DNA of 64,000 bases from JAIRMO01 sp046533115 (lineage in GTDB: Bacteria > Spirochaetota > Spirochaetia > Treponematales > Breznakiellaceae), in NCBI RefSeq assembly GCF_046533115.1, contig NZ_JAJQRC010000003.1, positions 1-64,000 of the forward strand. The letters are read 5' to 3'. Positions within the stretch are counted from its first letter, which is position 1. Each line of letters starts with the position of its first letter. Both the position numbers and the translations under genes were made by a program. Below the pieces are notes generated by a model, which did no database searches, was not told where the DNA came from, and saw nothing but the letters and a program-made list of their open reading frames with translations. Below, piece after piece: positions 7,716-15,721 of the stretch.

Positions 7716-8182
7716 GGATTGAACTCCTCCATGGTAAAGGCCGGAATACGGATAAGGCGGCGATTTTCCTCAAGCAGGGTTATTTCGACGGTTATCACAT
7801 CCGGGGGGAGTGAGTGGCGGAGCAATTCGCTCCATTCAATGACCGATACCCCCGGGCCGTATAAAAAATCCTCCCCTCCCAGGGCGCTAAAATCATCATC
7901 CCCCCCCAGCCGGTAAACATCTATATGATAGAGGGGCAGTTTCCCCTGGTATTCGCAGATAATGGTATAGGTCGGGCTGGTAATTTCCTCTTTTACCCCC
8001 AATCCCCTGGCTATGCCCTTGGTTAAATAGGTTTTTCCCACCCCCAGCCCTCCCCTCAGGGCAACCACGCTTCCGGGATGTAAAAATCCGGCAATCCGTT
8101 CCCCGGCATGGATCGTCTCTTCCGGGGAGGCCGAGATAAGTTCAACCAGGCAGGCCTCCTGCATCATCCAGATTGATGACAA
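7712..8182 (-). CDS. tsaE: tRNA t6A biosynthesis ATPase TsaE
   Basis: TsaE is the small ATPase that resets the TsaB-TsaD complex. The protein shows a Walker A motif GGLGVGKT at residues 44-51 (TTG numbering), then the family block ITSPTYTIICEY and LYHIDVYRL. The start is uncertain. TTG at 8182 follows an AAGGA and gives 156 residues. ATG codons at 8167 and 8164 give slightly shorter versions and lie inside the end of the upstream gene. Whichever is used, the gene overlaps its upstream neighbour by more than 20 bases and overlaps tsaB by 4. Confidence 0.9.
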   Translation of the reverse strand: MSSIWMMQEACLVELISASPEETIHAGERIAGFLHPGSVVALRGGLGVGKTYLTKGIARGLGVKEEITSPTYTIICEYQGKLPLYHIDVYRLGGDDDFSALGGEDFLYGPGVSVIEWSELLRHSLPPDVITVEITLLEENRRLIRIPAFTMEEFNP

Positions 8183-8405
8183 AGTTCTTTAATTCCTTAA
8201 GAAGGGGCGCCAGGGGATAATCTACCGGATCCGAAACGGATAAGGATATTTCTTTAGCGCCGGTGGGTTTGGTCTCAATCATAAAATCAACACGCCGTTC
8301 TATGGATTTACTTAATACTTCCATAACGGCAATACCGGAAAAATGCCGGCGATAATAGATAGGAACATCCTTTCTGATGATATCTTTGATTTGAAGTATT
8401 TTCAT
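8142..8405 (-). CDS. Small conserved-type protein of unknown function
   Basis: This is an 87-residue soluble protein with no motif that I recognise. It is rich in basic residues early (IIRKDVPIYYRRHF) and contains a central SKSIERRVDFMIETKP segment. It begins 27 bases after the PilZ gene, and its end overlaps tsaE, so it is part of the same transcript. The overlap and in-frame context support a real gene. Confidence 0.7.
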   Translation of the reverse strand: MKILQIKDIIRKDVPIYYRRHFSGIAVMEVLSKSIERRVDFMIETKPTGAKEISLSVSDPVDYPLAPLLKELKNFVINLDDAGGLPG

Positions 8406-8432
8406 GTACCCTATACCTGCTTCAATTGAACT

Positions 8433-9563
8433 TTATGCCGACTCATATTCAAAAACCATCGCATTTATCGTATTCCAAGCCCGCCGGGGTACTTTAAGGA
8501 ATTTAATGTGCATAATGATAGATCCCATGGCCCCGCTTCTGTTGATCCTCAGCACCTGACCCAGTACCGCCAGGCGCTGTTCGGAGGAATAAGCGATTTC
8601 AATTTTTAATCGTGAACCTACCGCGATAAAGGTGGATGTTTTTATCGCGCATCCGCCTATGGAAATATCCAAAATAGCCCCTGAAAATTTACGTTTATCC
8701 AGGATCAATTTTTGTTTTTTCTTCCGCCCCCTGCCGGATTCTTCAATAAATACTAAATAAAAATTGCAGGACATACTGGCCTGTTTCCGCCGGGATTTAC
8801 GCTGGGCCATGTTTTTTACCTTATGGGAGTGGGCCACCTGGAGAACGGTTCCCCGGGAAGTATCGGTCTTCTCCACCACCCTGGTATCAAAGGAAAAGCC
8901 CTTACTGGATTTGGTAAAGAAGGAGAGGGTAACTTTGGCTCCCGTAGTGATCTTTACCGGGTTTCCCAGGGCATTCACGGGACATTCCACCGAGAGACTA
9001 TCCCTTCCGGACGAAAGCACCTTTACCGGGTAGCTTTCTTTTCCAACGATAAGGACCACGGTGGAATTCGCCGCCACCTGGGTGGTGGTCGTGATGTTTC
9101 CCGTAGCTTGGGCGTTGTCTATGATGTTTCTGAGGGAAAACAGCAGGGAAAGTTTTCTTTGTTCCTCCTCTTCGGTACTGGAGGTCCTTTCAATGGTTCT
9201 ATAGGCCTGCCTAAAATATTTGTCCAGGAGCGTGGGGTTCTCCATGACCCGTTGGAGATCACTAACCCCCGCGGCCCTAAAGATCTGTTCCAAAAGCTTT
9301 TTTTGATCCCGGTCCAGCCCGTAGGAATTTGCCAGCCGGTTCAGGGCAAACACGCTGAATTGGCGGCCGGCGGCTTTTGTACTAGAACCCCCCGGACTGG
9401 AGGCGCCGAGCCCGTGTTTGATAATGGACCCCAGGAGGCCCCCCACCAGAACGACACCGATACCAATCAAAAGGATGATCCCCGCCATGGGATCATCTTC
9501 CTTAAAATACTGAACATTCTCCTGGAGTAACGATAATTGTATTCCTGAAAACGACATCATCAT
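8433..9563 (-). CDS. Membrane-anchored PilZ-domain protein
   Basis: The 376-residue protein has one membrane segment (about 27-47, MAGIILLIGIGVVLVGGLLG), a helical region to about 150, a middle beta-rich domain, and a C-terminal PilZ-like domain from about 255. The C-terminal domain includes RKFSGAILDISIGGCAIKTS. D/NxSxxG of this kind is the second cyclic-di-GMP contact of PilZ. The usual RxxxR first contact may be the RKSRRK run near 254-259. PilZ proteins sense cyclic-di-GMP. It lies 10 bases after an unknown flagellar-cluster gene, downstream of fliD, so control of motility is the likely role. Confidence 0.8.
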   Translation of the reverse strand: MMMSFSGIQLSLLQENVQYFKEDDPMAGIILLIGIGVVLVGGLLGSIIKHGLGASSPGGSSTKAAGRQFSVFALNRLANSYGLDRDQKKLLEQIFRAAGVSDLQRVMENPTLLDKYFRQAYRTIERTSSTEEEEQRKLSLLFSLRNIIDNAQATGNITTTTQVAANSTVVLIVGKESYPVKVLSSGRDSLSVECPVNALGNPVKITTGAKVTLSFFTKSSKGFSFDTRVVEKTDTSRGTVLQVAHSHKVKNMAQRKSRRKQASMSCNFYLVFIEESGRGRKKKQKLILDKRKFSGAILDISIGGCAIKTSTFIAVGSRLKIEIAYSSEQRLAVLGQVLRINRSGAMGSIIMHIKFLKVPRRAWNTINAMVFEYESA

Positions 9564-9573
9564 GATTTTCCTC

Positions 9574-10416
9574 TTATGAAACCGCTCTTTCCACGGAGCT
9601 CCTCAGGGCGGAATAGAGTTTAAGCAGCCGGGGCGCTAATTCATATTCCGCGAGGTCACCCACCAGTACCGCGTCCTTTACCTCATAGGCGGCAAGCAAT
9701 TCCTTTAAGGCTGCCGTAAATTCCTCAATAAACGCCTGAATCGAAAGGTCCTCCACGGTAACCTCATCCGTCAATAAACCCTGTTGGTTTAAAAGAGAGA
9801 TAAGACGGTATAATTTTTCTATTATACCGGAAAACAAAGCAACCGTTTCGGCGGCTTGTTGGTCCTTGCCGGTTTGAATGTCCAGGGGCAGATCCTCAAG
9901 CCGTTGGACTATACCGGTGACCGCCCCTCCCATAGACAGGATCTCTTTTTGGGGGTTTTCTACTTCCCGCAGGCGTTCATCGATAAGGTATTCCATTTTT
10001 TGGGGGGATAGCCCTTCTCCCTGCAGGGTTTTTACCATGCTGTCGTACAGTTCCGGCGCTTTTTCGGATAAAAATACCCCGGCGGGACTTTGTTTCCATT
10101 GTTCCCGGAGCCGGTTCTGTTGATCAAATAGGGCGTCCCCATAGGTTCCCAGGGCCTCCCTGGCGGTAAAAAGGGCTTCCGCCAACAGCTCGGAATGGGT
10201 ACTGGTTTTTATGGCGACGGTCTTTATTTTTTCCAGATCCCACTGGAACGCATCGGCAACGGAGTCAACGCCTATGACCGCCCCGTCCACCTGTAAGCCG
10301 CTTAAGGTATGTCCCAGACCCAACAGCCAGTCTTCTATTCCCGAGAGGAGTTCCCCCAGGGTCTGTTCCTTTTCCAGGGTAATATCCGCAGGGTTTCCGT
10401 TGATGGTTATATTCAT
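9574..10416 (-). CDS. Unknown flagellar-cluster protein
   Basis: This 280-residue, mostly helical, acidic protein begins MNITINGNPADITLEKEQTL. That first stretch looks like a small ubiquitin-like (beta-grasp) domain of about 75 residues, followed by helices to the end. I see no signal peptide or membrane segment. It sits between fliD (12 bases upstream) and the PilZ gene (10 bases downstream), so it is co-transcribed with both. A chaperone or assembly role for the filament cap is possible but not shown by the sequence. Confidence 0.75.
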   Translation of the reverse strand: MNITINGNPADITLEKEQTLGELLSGIEDWLLGLGHTLSGLQVDGAVIGVDSVADAFQWDLEKIKTVAIKTSTHSELLAEALFTAREALGTYGDALFDQQNRLREQWKQSPAGVFLSEKAPELYDSMVKTLQGEGLSPQKMEYLIDERLREVENPQKEILSMGGAVTGIVQRLEDLPLDIQTGKDQQAAETVALFSGIIEKLYRLISLLNQQGLLTDEVTVEDLSIQAFIEEFTAALKELLAAYEVKDAVLVGDLAEYELAPRLLKLYSALRSSVERAVS

Positions 10417-10428
10417 AAAACTTACTCC

Positions 10429-12468
10429 CTACCGGTTATTATTGTTATTGGCCCGCTGGCTGAATTGTTCCAGGGAGGTAGACATCTGTTCCATCCGGTT
10501 ATAGGCGCCTTCCATTTGACCGTATTGCAGTTTCAGGGCCGCTTCTTTAGCCGCAAGCTGCCGGTCCAGGGTTTCTATTCGCCGTTGATCCTGGGAAATC
10601 CGGGAATCGATGGTTCCGGTCTTAAGGGAGATGATACCGCCGCTTTCCACATAGGGTTTGGAGATGTTTTCCAGGGAATAGGCAATGCCGGAATCAACAA
10701 TGAGATCCCCATCGGTATCGTTACCAAAAAGCTGCTGTATAGCCTGGAGCTTGGTTTCCAGAGCATTATCCAATACCCGTTCGTCAATTTCAAGGTACCC
10801 CCGCAGTCTTGAAGGATCGTATCCCGACCCGGCCCCGGCCCCCCGTACATCGGTCCCAATCCCTATTTGGCTGAACATGGAAAGATCCCGTTCCGCCATG
10901 GTAGGGTAGGGGCTTCCGGCGAGGCGCTGCAGGTTTTGTTTAAACTGGTTTAAGGTAGAATCCCCGGCGAAACTTCCGAGCCGCTTTCTCAGCTCATCCT
11001 GTTCTTCCGTGCTCAAGTAGGAAAGTTCCTGGATGATCCGGTCGTCATTTCGGGTTAAAACATTTACCTCCGCCATGAGCCGGTTGTAATTTCCCACCAG
11101 AGAGAAAATGGCGTTTTTAACCGATTCCCGGTCTTGTTCCACCCCAAGTTTCACCGGCCGATCCGACGGTCCCCGGACGGTGAGGTTTACCCCGGGGATA
11201 AGGTCGTCGATACTGTTGATGGGCCGCTTTACCGTGATCCCGTCCATAGCAACCACCGCGTCCTGGGCAAGGGATATGGGGTTTTTGGGTTTTATTCCCC
11301 CCTGGACATCGGGGTCAAAGACCCGGATGGAACGGATGGAAATATCCCGATGGGTATTATCGTTTACCAGGGCCATGGAATTTATGGTTTTATCCCCCGC
11401 GATATCCGAAAGCCGGTACTGATAGGCGCTAAAATCCTCCGAATCCCGAATGGGGGGGAGGATGGCTTTAGTTCCGTCGGAAAAGGTCAGGGATAACACC
11501 GCCATATTGTCCCGGCGGACCGGGGGAGGAGGAGGCTTCCATTGGGGGATAGGTACGGAGGAAGGGTCATTTTCTATGGTAATCCCCCCGTAACTCACGG
11601 AAGGCGGATCGGGAATGGCGGGTCCCGGCGGTGGTTTGGGGACAGGTATATCTTCCGGGGCTATTACCTTTGTGGCGGTTTCAAAGGCCAGGACCAAACC
11701 GGGACCGGCCCTCAGGCCGGGGTCAACGGGAATGGAGACCCCCCCTCCCGCCGCTACCCGGAGGATATCCTCCCCGACAGAGACCGCCTCCTGGGGACCG
11801 GAAATTTCTCCCAGGGCGGCTTGGACCAGGGGAATATCCCGGCGGGAATCGCTGATTCGCTCGGCTAAGCCGGTTTTGACCGCCAATGTTTCCATATCGC
11901 CGGAAAAACCCAGCCGGTTTGTCTCCCCGGTGAGCAGGGACTCTAAAAACAGGGACTTGGTTCCCGGTTCTACCGTGACCAGGCTGGCCCGAAGCTTATC
12001 CCGTCCCTGCCGGTTCACCGCTTCGGTGAATTCCCGCAGACTCCCTCCCCGGAAATCAAAGGAGATCTCCTCCCCCCCCAGGGAAAAGGCATAGGATCCG
12101 CCTTCAACCCGGAAGGAATCCTCCAGGGGAGCGGACAGAAAACGATCCGCCTGGGCGATTTGTTTGACGATAAAATTCCGTTCCTGCTGGGTAGCCTCCC
12201 TGGTGGCGGTTCCGGTAATCACCAACTCATCGGAGGATCGCACAATCCGATCATTAAACGGATTTTGGAACGAATAGAGGATCCGGGCGCTTTCCCGCAG
12301 GGTAGTTATACGCCGGCCTACATCCTGCCAGTAGGTTTTCTGGGTTTCCAGATTTTCTACGTTTTTATCTATCCGTTCCTTGGGAATACGCTCGACCCGC
12401 ATAAGGTTTTCGATGAGTTTATCGCTATCAAATCGGCTCGTTACTCCCGGCACATATATATCGGACAT
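10429..12468 (-). CDS. fliD: Flagellar filament cap protein FliD
   Basis: FliD forms the cap under which flagellin subunits fold into the growing filament. The 679-residue protein opens with SDIYVPGVTSRFDSDKLIEN, the FliD N-terminal pattern. It ends in a long coiled coil (QDQRRIETLDRQLAAKEAAL onward) rich in Gln, Met and Asn. Residues around 270-320 form a proline-rich insert (VPKPPPGP, PIPQWKPPPPPVRR) that I do not expect in standard FliD. This makes the protein longer than most family members. flaG lies 26 bases upstream and the unknown 280-residue gene 12 bases downstream. Confidence 0.93.
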   Translation of the reverse strand: MSDIYVPGVTSRFDSDKLIENLMRVERIPKERIDKNVENLETQKTYWQDVGRRITTLRESARILYSFQNPFNDRIVRSSDELVITGTATREATQQERNFIVKQIAQADRFLSAPLEDSFRVEGGSYAFSLGGEEISFDFRGGSLREFTEAVNRQGRDKLRASLVTVEPGTKSLFLESLLTGETNRLGFSGDMETLAVKTGLAERISDSRRDIPLVQAALGEISGPQEAVSVGEDILRVAAGGGVSIPVDPGLRAGPGLVLAFETATKVIAPEDIPVPKPPPGPAIPDPPSVSYGGITIENDPSSVPIPQWKPPPPPVRRDNMAVLSLTFSDGTKAILPPIRDSEDFSAYQYRLSDIAGDKTINSMALVNDNTHRDISIRSIRVFDPDVQGGIKPKNPISLAQDAVVAMDGITVKRPINSIDDLIPGVNLTVRGPSDRPVKLGVEQDRESVKNAIFSLVGNYNRLMAEVNVLTRNDDRIIQELSYLSTEEQDELRKRLGSFAGDSTLNQFKQNLQRLAGSPYPTMAERDLSMFSQIGIGTDVRGAGAGSGYDPSRLRGYLEIDERVLDNALETKLQAIQQLFGNDTDGDLIVDSGIAYSLENISKPYVESGGIISLKTGTIDSRISQDQRRIETLDRQLAAKEAALKLQYGQMEGAYNRMEQMSTSLEQFSQRANNNNNR

Positions 12469-12494
12469 ACCCTGTCTTTGCTTTCCCTATCCCC

Positions 12495-12887
12495 TTATAT
12501 CCGTTCGTCAAAAAGGAAACCCAAGGTTTCCTTGATCTTCCCATGCAGGCGCTGAAGTTCTTCCGGGGGAAGCACCTTGATTACCTTATCGGTTTCAGGG
12601 TCAATGACCTTGACCGTAATTTCATGGGAGTCGTGATCCACCATATATTTAAGCTTTTTATTAAATACGAAACTGATTCGTTCAAGCTCCGCCGCGGTAG
12701 TTTTGATATCTACCATATCCCGATTTCCCGGCAGGGATGATTCAAATTTTTCAATGGCGGCCTTTTGCTCCGCCATTCGATTTTGGGCCGATAGCTGCTG
12801 CTGCCGCGCGGCCCCACGATCCTGCGGGAGTTCCTGTGGTACCACCGGATTTATTCCGTTTCCCACCATGGCAATTTGAATACCCAT
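12495..12887 (-). CDS. flaG: FlaG family protein
   Basis: The 130-residue protein has the FlaG C-terminal domain, with LKYMVDHDSHEITVKVIDPE followed by TDKVIKVLPPEELQRLHGKI. The N-terminal half is Gln-rich and low in structure. FlaG proteins are encoded next to fliD in many bacteria and influence filament length. The ATG is preceded by GGGAGG. Upstream lie 460 bases without a gene that hold a repeat element and the flaB terminator. Confidence 0.9.
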   Translation of the reverse strand: MGIQIAMVGNGINPVVPQELPQDRGAARQQQLSAQNRMAEQKAAIEKFESSLPGNRDMVDIKTTAAELERISFVFNKKLKYMVDHDSHEITVKVIDPETDKVIKVLPPEELQRLHGKIKETLGFLFDERI

Positions 12888-13058
12888 CGGTACCTCCCTG
12901 TAATGGACGCGTTTAAAACCAGGGCGTCCTGGGGGTTTTTGTTGGATAAGACGGTTTCAACCCCGGTACGGGTTGACTCCCCCTTCGATAACAAAAATAA
13001 TCCCCCCCTTGTATAGAATCCACCCCAAAACAAGCGTTTTGGGAATGTCCCCGTAATT
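12888..13058. other. Intergenic stretch upstream of flaG
   Basis: No gene is visible. Bases 13027-13052 contain GTTTTGGGAATGTCCCC. Its reverse complement recurs near 33139 as GGGACATTCCCCAAAAC and in looser form near 29674. A weak CCAGGGCGTCCTGG stem lies near 12920. I could not find a convincing promoter for flaG here. Confidence 0.4.
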
Positions 13059-13173
13059 GAGCCAGTTTCAAAATTCGGTTAGCCTTAAAACTGGCTCTGC
13101 AAAAGCGGCCTAAAGGCTCGCTTTTGCATTTAAATCTAAGGTTGCTGTTTCAAAACTGAAGTTTTGAAACAGC
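13059..13173 (+). repeat. Three-hairpin repeat element, copy 1 (most complete)
   Basis: Three hairpins lie in a row. GAGCCAGTT (13059) pairs with AACTGGCTC (13089-13097). TGCAAAAGCG (13098-13107) pairs with CGCTTTTGCA (13119-13128). A linker TTTAAATCTAAGG follows at 13129-13141. Then GCTGTTTCAAAACT pairs with AGTTTTGAAACAGC (13144-13173), a perfect 14-base stem with a 2-base spacer. The linker and third hairpin recur at four other places in the window. There is no coding sequence. Confidence 0.8.
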
Positions 13174-13248
13174 TTCAATTATTTGCGGGAAAAACAGGCT
13201 TTTGCCCGCTTTTCCTCATTTCCGTATCAGTAACGGAAATCATGGCCT

Positions 13249-13288
13249 TTAAAAAAAAGACGGAGAAGGGCGCGAACCTTCCCGTCTT
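13249..13288 (-). terminator. Intrinsic terminator of the 13.4-kb flaB gene
   Basis: On the minus strand GACGGGAAGG (13277-13286) pairs with CCTTCTCCGTC (13259-13269) across a 7-base loop. It is followed by eight T residues (13251-13258). It lies about 60 bases beyond the flaB stop, so most transcripts of the flagellin should end before flaG. Confidence 0.85.
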
Positions 13289-13349
13289 GCGTTTAAAAGA
13301 CGACGTCCAGAGGTCTCTTACCACGCTTCAAAATAAAATAATGCCGTTA

Positions 13350-14204
13350 TCAGCCAAGAAGCTGCAACACCGACTGGGTCTGCACATTGGCCTGGGCCAA
13401 CATTGCGTTCCCCGCCTGGGACAGGATCTGATCCTTGGCATAGGTCACCATTTCCGACGCCATATCCGCATCCCGAATCCGGGACTCGGAGGCCTGAAGG
13501 TTTTCCGCCGCGATGGCGACGCCCTCAGAGGCCATTTCAAACCGATTCTGATACGCGCCGAGATCGGCCCGCTGCTTTGAAATTTGCCGTAACGCGGAAT
13601 CCAGTGTACCAATAGCCTTATTTGCATCCTCGGGGGTGGCAATCGTGATGATTCCCGTATCCCCTTGGGCGCTCTGTAAGCCCAAAGCCTGGGCGGTCAT
13701 GGTACCGATAAAGACCTGTTCATTTTGGTCCATATTGGCCCCAACCTGGAACTGCATAACCCTATTGGTTGCCGAATCCCGGGCAAACGCCCCGGTCATG
13801 ATGTTCATGCCGTTAAATTGAGCATGGCTCGCAATACGGTTAACCTCATCGACCAACTGGGAAACTTCCACCTGGATTTGCATACGATCCTCATCGGTAT
13901 AGATACCGTTGGCGGACTGTACCGACAGTTCCCGTAGACGGTGCAGAATATCCTGGGTTTCCTGAAGATACCCCTCAGAAGTCTGAATAAAGGATACCCC
14001 GTTCTGGATATTACGCTCCGCCTGGTTTAACCCCCGGATCTGGCTCCGCATTTTTTCGGAAACCGCGAGTCCCGATGCGTCATCTCCGGCCCGGTTGATC
14101 CGCTGGCCGGAGCTTAAGCGTTCAATGCTTTTCGCTACATCGGCCTGGGTCACCCCGAGATTACGGTTGGCGTATAAGGCGCTCATATTATGGTTAATTA
14201 TCAT
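13350..14204 (-). CDS. flaB: Flagellin FlaB (core filament), first copy
   Basis: FlaB is a core subunit of the spirochaete periplasmic flagellar filament. The 284-residue protein starts MIINHNMSALYANRNLGVTQ, the near-invariant FlaB opening. It has the conserved N-terminal coiled coil (SSGQRINRAGDDASGLAVSE) and the C-terminal coiled coil ending MLAQANVQTQSVLQLLG. It lacks the central variable domains of enterobacterial flagellin, as usual for spirochaetes. It is closely related to the other flaB gene upstream on the same strand. Differences cluster around residues 150-185. A GGAGGG Shine-Dalgarno and a GGA-loop hairpin in the leader suggest CsrA control. Confidence 0.96.
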   Translation of the reverse strand: MIINHNMSALYANRNLGVTQADVAKSIERLSSGQRINRAGDDASGLAVSEKMRSQIRGLNQAERNIQNGVSFIQTSEGYLQETQDILHRLRELSVQSANGIYTDEDRMQIQVEVSQLVDEVNRIASHAQFNGMNIMTGAFARDSATNRVMQFQVGANMDQNEQVFIGTMTAQALGLQSAQGDTGIITIATPEDANKAIGTLDSALRQISKQRADLGAYQNRFEMASEGVAIAAENLQASESRIRDADMASEMVTYAKDQILSQAGNAMLAQANVQTQSVLQLLG

Positions 14205-14210
14205 TCATTA

Positions 14211-14246
14211 CCCTCCATGCGTTGATAACCCCGGCTATCCATAGCC
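14211..14246 (-). promoter_or_regulatory. Candidate CsrA-binding leader of the 13.4-kb flaB gene
   Basis: In the RNA the sequence GGCTATGGATAGCC (14233-14246) folds as GGCT / AGCC with the six-base loop ATGGAT. A GGA in a hexaloop is the preferred CsrA site. Fourteen bases later ATGGAGGG (14211-14218) is both Shine-Dalgarno and a second GGA site. The two-site layout matches the one known for hag of Bacillus subtilis. Binding itself is inferred. Confidence 0.6.
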
Positions 14247-14270
14247 AAGGCCGAACCGCAGGGACCATTA

Positions 14271-14301
14271 CCGCGGAGAACCTCGCGCCGATTCTCCGCG
14301 G
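14271..14301 (-). other. Strong hairpin in the flaB leader region
   Basis: CCGCGGAGAA (14271-14280) and TTCTCCGCGG (14292-14301) form a perfect 10-base stem with an 11-base loop. It lies 25 bases upstream of the candidate CsrA hairpin in the transcript. It has no T tract, so leader folding or RNA stability is likelier than termination. I found no clear promoter between it and the terminator at 14424. Confidence 0.5.
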
Positions 14302-14423
14302 CTTTGGATTACGGAACGAATCGTTTGTCAGCGCTGTTTTGCCCCTAAAAAACGATCCCTTCTGCCCTGTGCATCAACAAAGGGTATTTGTCAAAGAACC
14401 CCTTTCCGAAAATTCCTTTCCGG

Positions 14424-14454
14424 AAAAATAACCCCCCGCAACTTAAAAGGGGTT
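14424..14454 (-). terminator. Probable terminator of the 14.6-kb flaB gene
   Basis: On the minus strand AACCCC (14449-14454) pairs with GGGGTT (14430-14435) and is followed by ATTTTT. A second, perfect stem, GGGTTTTCA with TGAAAACCC (14502-14523), lies closer to the stop codon but has no T tract. Together they probably end the upstream flagellin message. Confidence 0.55.
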
Positions 14455-14551
14455 TTGGGGGTACCTCCGGGCTTGCCCTCGGGTTCCCCCTAACCAAGGC
14501 CGGGTTTTCAACTTTGAAAACCCAACCAACACTATTTTATACTGTAACGTT

Positions 14552-15412
14552 CTATTGGAGAAGTTGCAAGACGGAGGTGGTCCTTTGATTCGCCTGGGCC
14601 AGCATGGCCGTCCCCGACTGGGTCAGGATCTGATCCCGCATATAGGCGACCATCTGGTTCGCCATATTGGTATCCCGGATTCGGGATTCCGACGCCTGCA
14701 GATTCTCAGCCCCTATGTCCAGACCCACCACCGCATGTTCCAACCGGTTCTGATAGGCTCCCAGGTCCGCCCGCTGCTTGCTGATTAACTTCAGGGCCGT
14801 ATCCAGGGTACCGATGGCCTGGTTGGAAGTTTCCGGGCTTTCGAGGCTGATGAATTCCTGATTCCCGGTATTGCGGAGCCCCAGACCCGAGGAGGTCATG
14901 GTACCGATAAAGACCTGTTCCCGCTGGTCCATATTGGCGCCGATGTGGAACCACATGGAAGCGGTAACGGTATTGTCCCCGGTCTGACGGGCAAAGCGGC
15001 CGGTAAGCATGTTCATGCCGTTAAATTGGGCATGGCTGGCTATCCGGTCTACTTCATCCACCAGTTGGGATACTTCCACCTGGATCTGCATCCGATCCTC
15101 ATCGGTATAGATGCCGTTGGCGGATTGTACCGCCAATTCCCGGATCCGTTGGAGGATATCCTGGGTTTCCTGTAAATAACCTTCACTGGTCTGGATAAAG
15201 GAAATGCCGTTGGCGGCATTGACCGAGGCCTGATTCAAGCCCCGGACCTGGCTCCGCATTTTTTCGGAAACCGCGAGGCCGGAAGCATCGTCTCCCGCCC
15301 GGTTGATACGAAGTCCCGAAGAGAGTTTCTCCATGGACTTGGTAAGGCTACCATTGGTAACCTTGAGGGACCTGTCGGCGAACATCGCGCTCAGGTTGTG
15401 GTTGATGATCAT
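14552..15412 (-). CDS. flaB: Flagellin FlaB (core filament), second copy
   Basis: This 286-residue core flagellin, the usual FlaB length, starts MIINHNLSAMFADRSLKVTN and ends MLAQANQRTTSVLQLLQ. The D0/D1 coiled coils are intact, and a short variable part lies around residues 145-185. It shares long identical stretches with the neighbouring flaB, which indicates gene duplication. The Shine-Dalgarno AAGGAGGAT sits just before the ATG. The leader has a CARGGAUG-type hairpin, and two promoter candidates lie about 165-230 bases upstream. Confidence 0.96.
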   Translation of the reverse strand: MIINHNLSAMFADRSLKVTNGSLTKSMEKLSSGLRINRAGDDASGLAVSEKMRSQVRGLNQASVNAANGISFIQTSEGYLQETQDILQRIRELAVQSANGIYTDEDRMQIQVEVSQLVDEVDRIASHAQFNGMNMLTGRFARQTGDNTVTASMWFHIGANMDQREQVFIGTMTSSGLGLRNTGNQEFISLESPETSNQAIGTLDTALKLISKQRADLGAYQNRLEHAVVGLDIGAENLQASESRIRDTNMANQMVAYMRDQILTQSGTAMLAQANQRTTSVLQLLQ

Positions 15413-15415
15413 GTC

Positions 15416-15453
15416 ATCCTCCTTGATAATGTCTACCGTCTGGCATCCTTGCC
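15416..15453 (-). promoter_or_regulatory. Candidate CsrA-binding leader of the 14.6-kb flaB gene
   Basis: The RNA reads GGCAAGGATGCC at 15442-15453. It can fold as GGC / GCC with loop AAGGAT and matches the core CARGGAUG of the CsrA consensus. Eighteen bases downstream is AAGGAGGAT (15416-15424), the Shine-Dalgarno with two GGA motifs. This is the same two-site arrangement as in the other flaB leader although the surrounding bases differ, which argues for selection. Confidence 0.65.
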
Positions 15454-15574
15454 TTCGGTTGTGGTTAAGTATTCTTTTTTACCGCCGATATTTTAATTAC
15501 CGGCCCTCCCGGAGAACCCCTTACCGCGGATCCGGAACTCCCCCGGGGGTATTAAAAATACGTAACCATCTCTT

Positions 15575-15602
15575 ATTTCGGCATATTATTGCCGAAACTT
15601 GA
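15575..15602 (-). promoter_or_regulatory. Sigma-28-like flagellar promoter for flaB
   Basis: On the minus strand TCAAGTTT (15595-15602), a 12-base spacer and GCCGAAAT (15575-15582) approximate the sigma-28 consensus TAAAGTTT, about 11 bases, GCCGATAA. The -10 half is also part of a palindrome (TTCGGCA with TGCCGAA), so a structural role cannot be excluded. Confidence 0.55.
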
Positions 15603-15610
15603 GGGTTTTT

Positions 15611-15640
15611 TTAATAAAAATTCAAACCCTTCCCTGTCAA
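15611..15640 (-). promoter_or_regulatory. Possible sigma-70 promoter for flaB
   Basis: A perfect TTGACA (15635-15640, minus strand) is followed after 18 bases by TATTAA (15611-15616). It lies just upstream of the sigma-28-like site and could give a second start of transcription for the flagellin. Confidence 0.4.
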
Positions 15641-15721
15641 TATACCCCCAATTCCAAAAAAAAACAATAACAAACGGGCTGTTTCAGGGCAAAACCATGG
15701 GAACCCTTACCCCCCCAGCGC

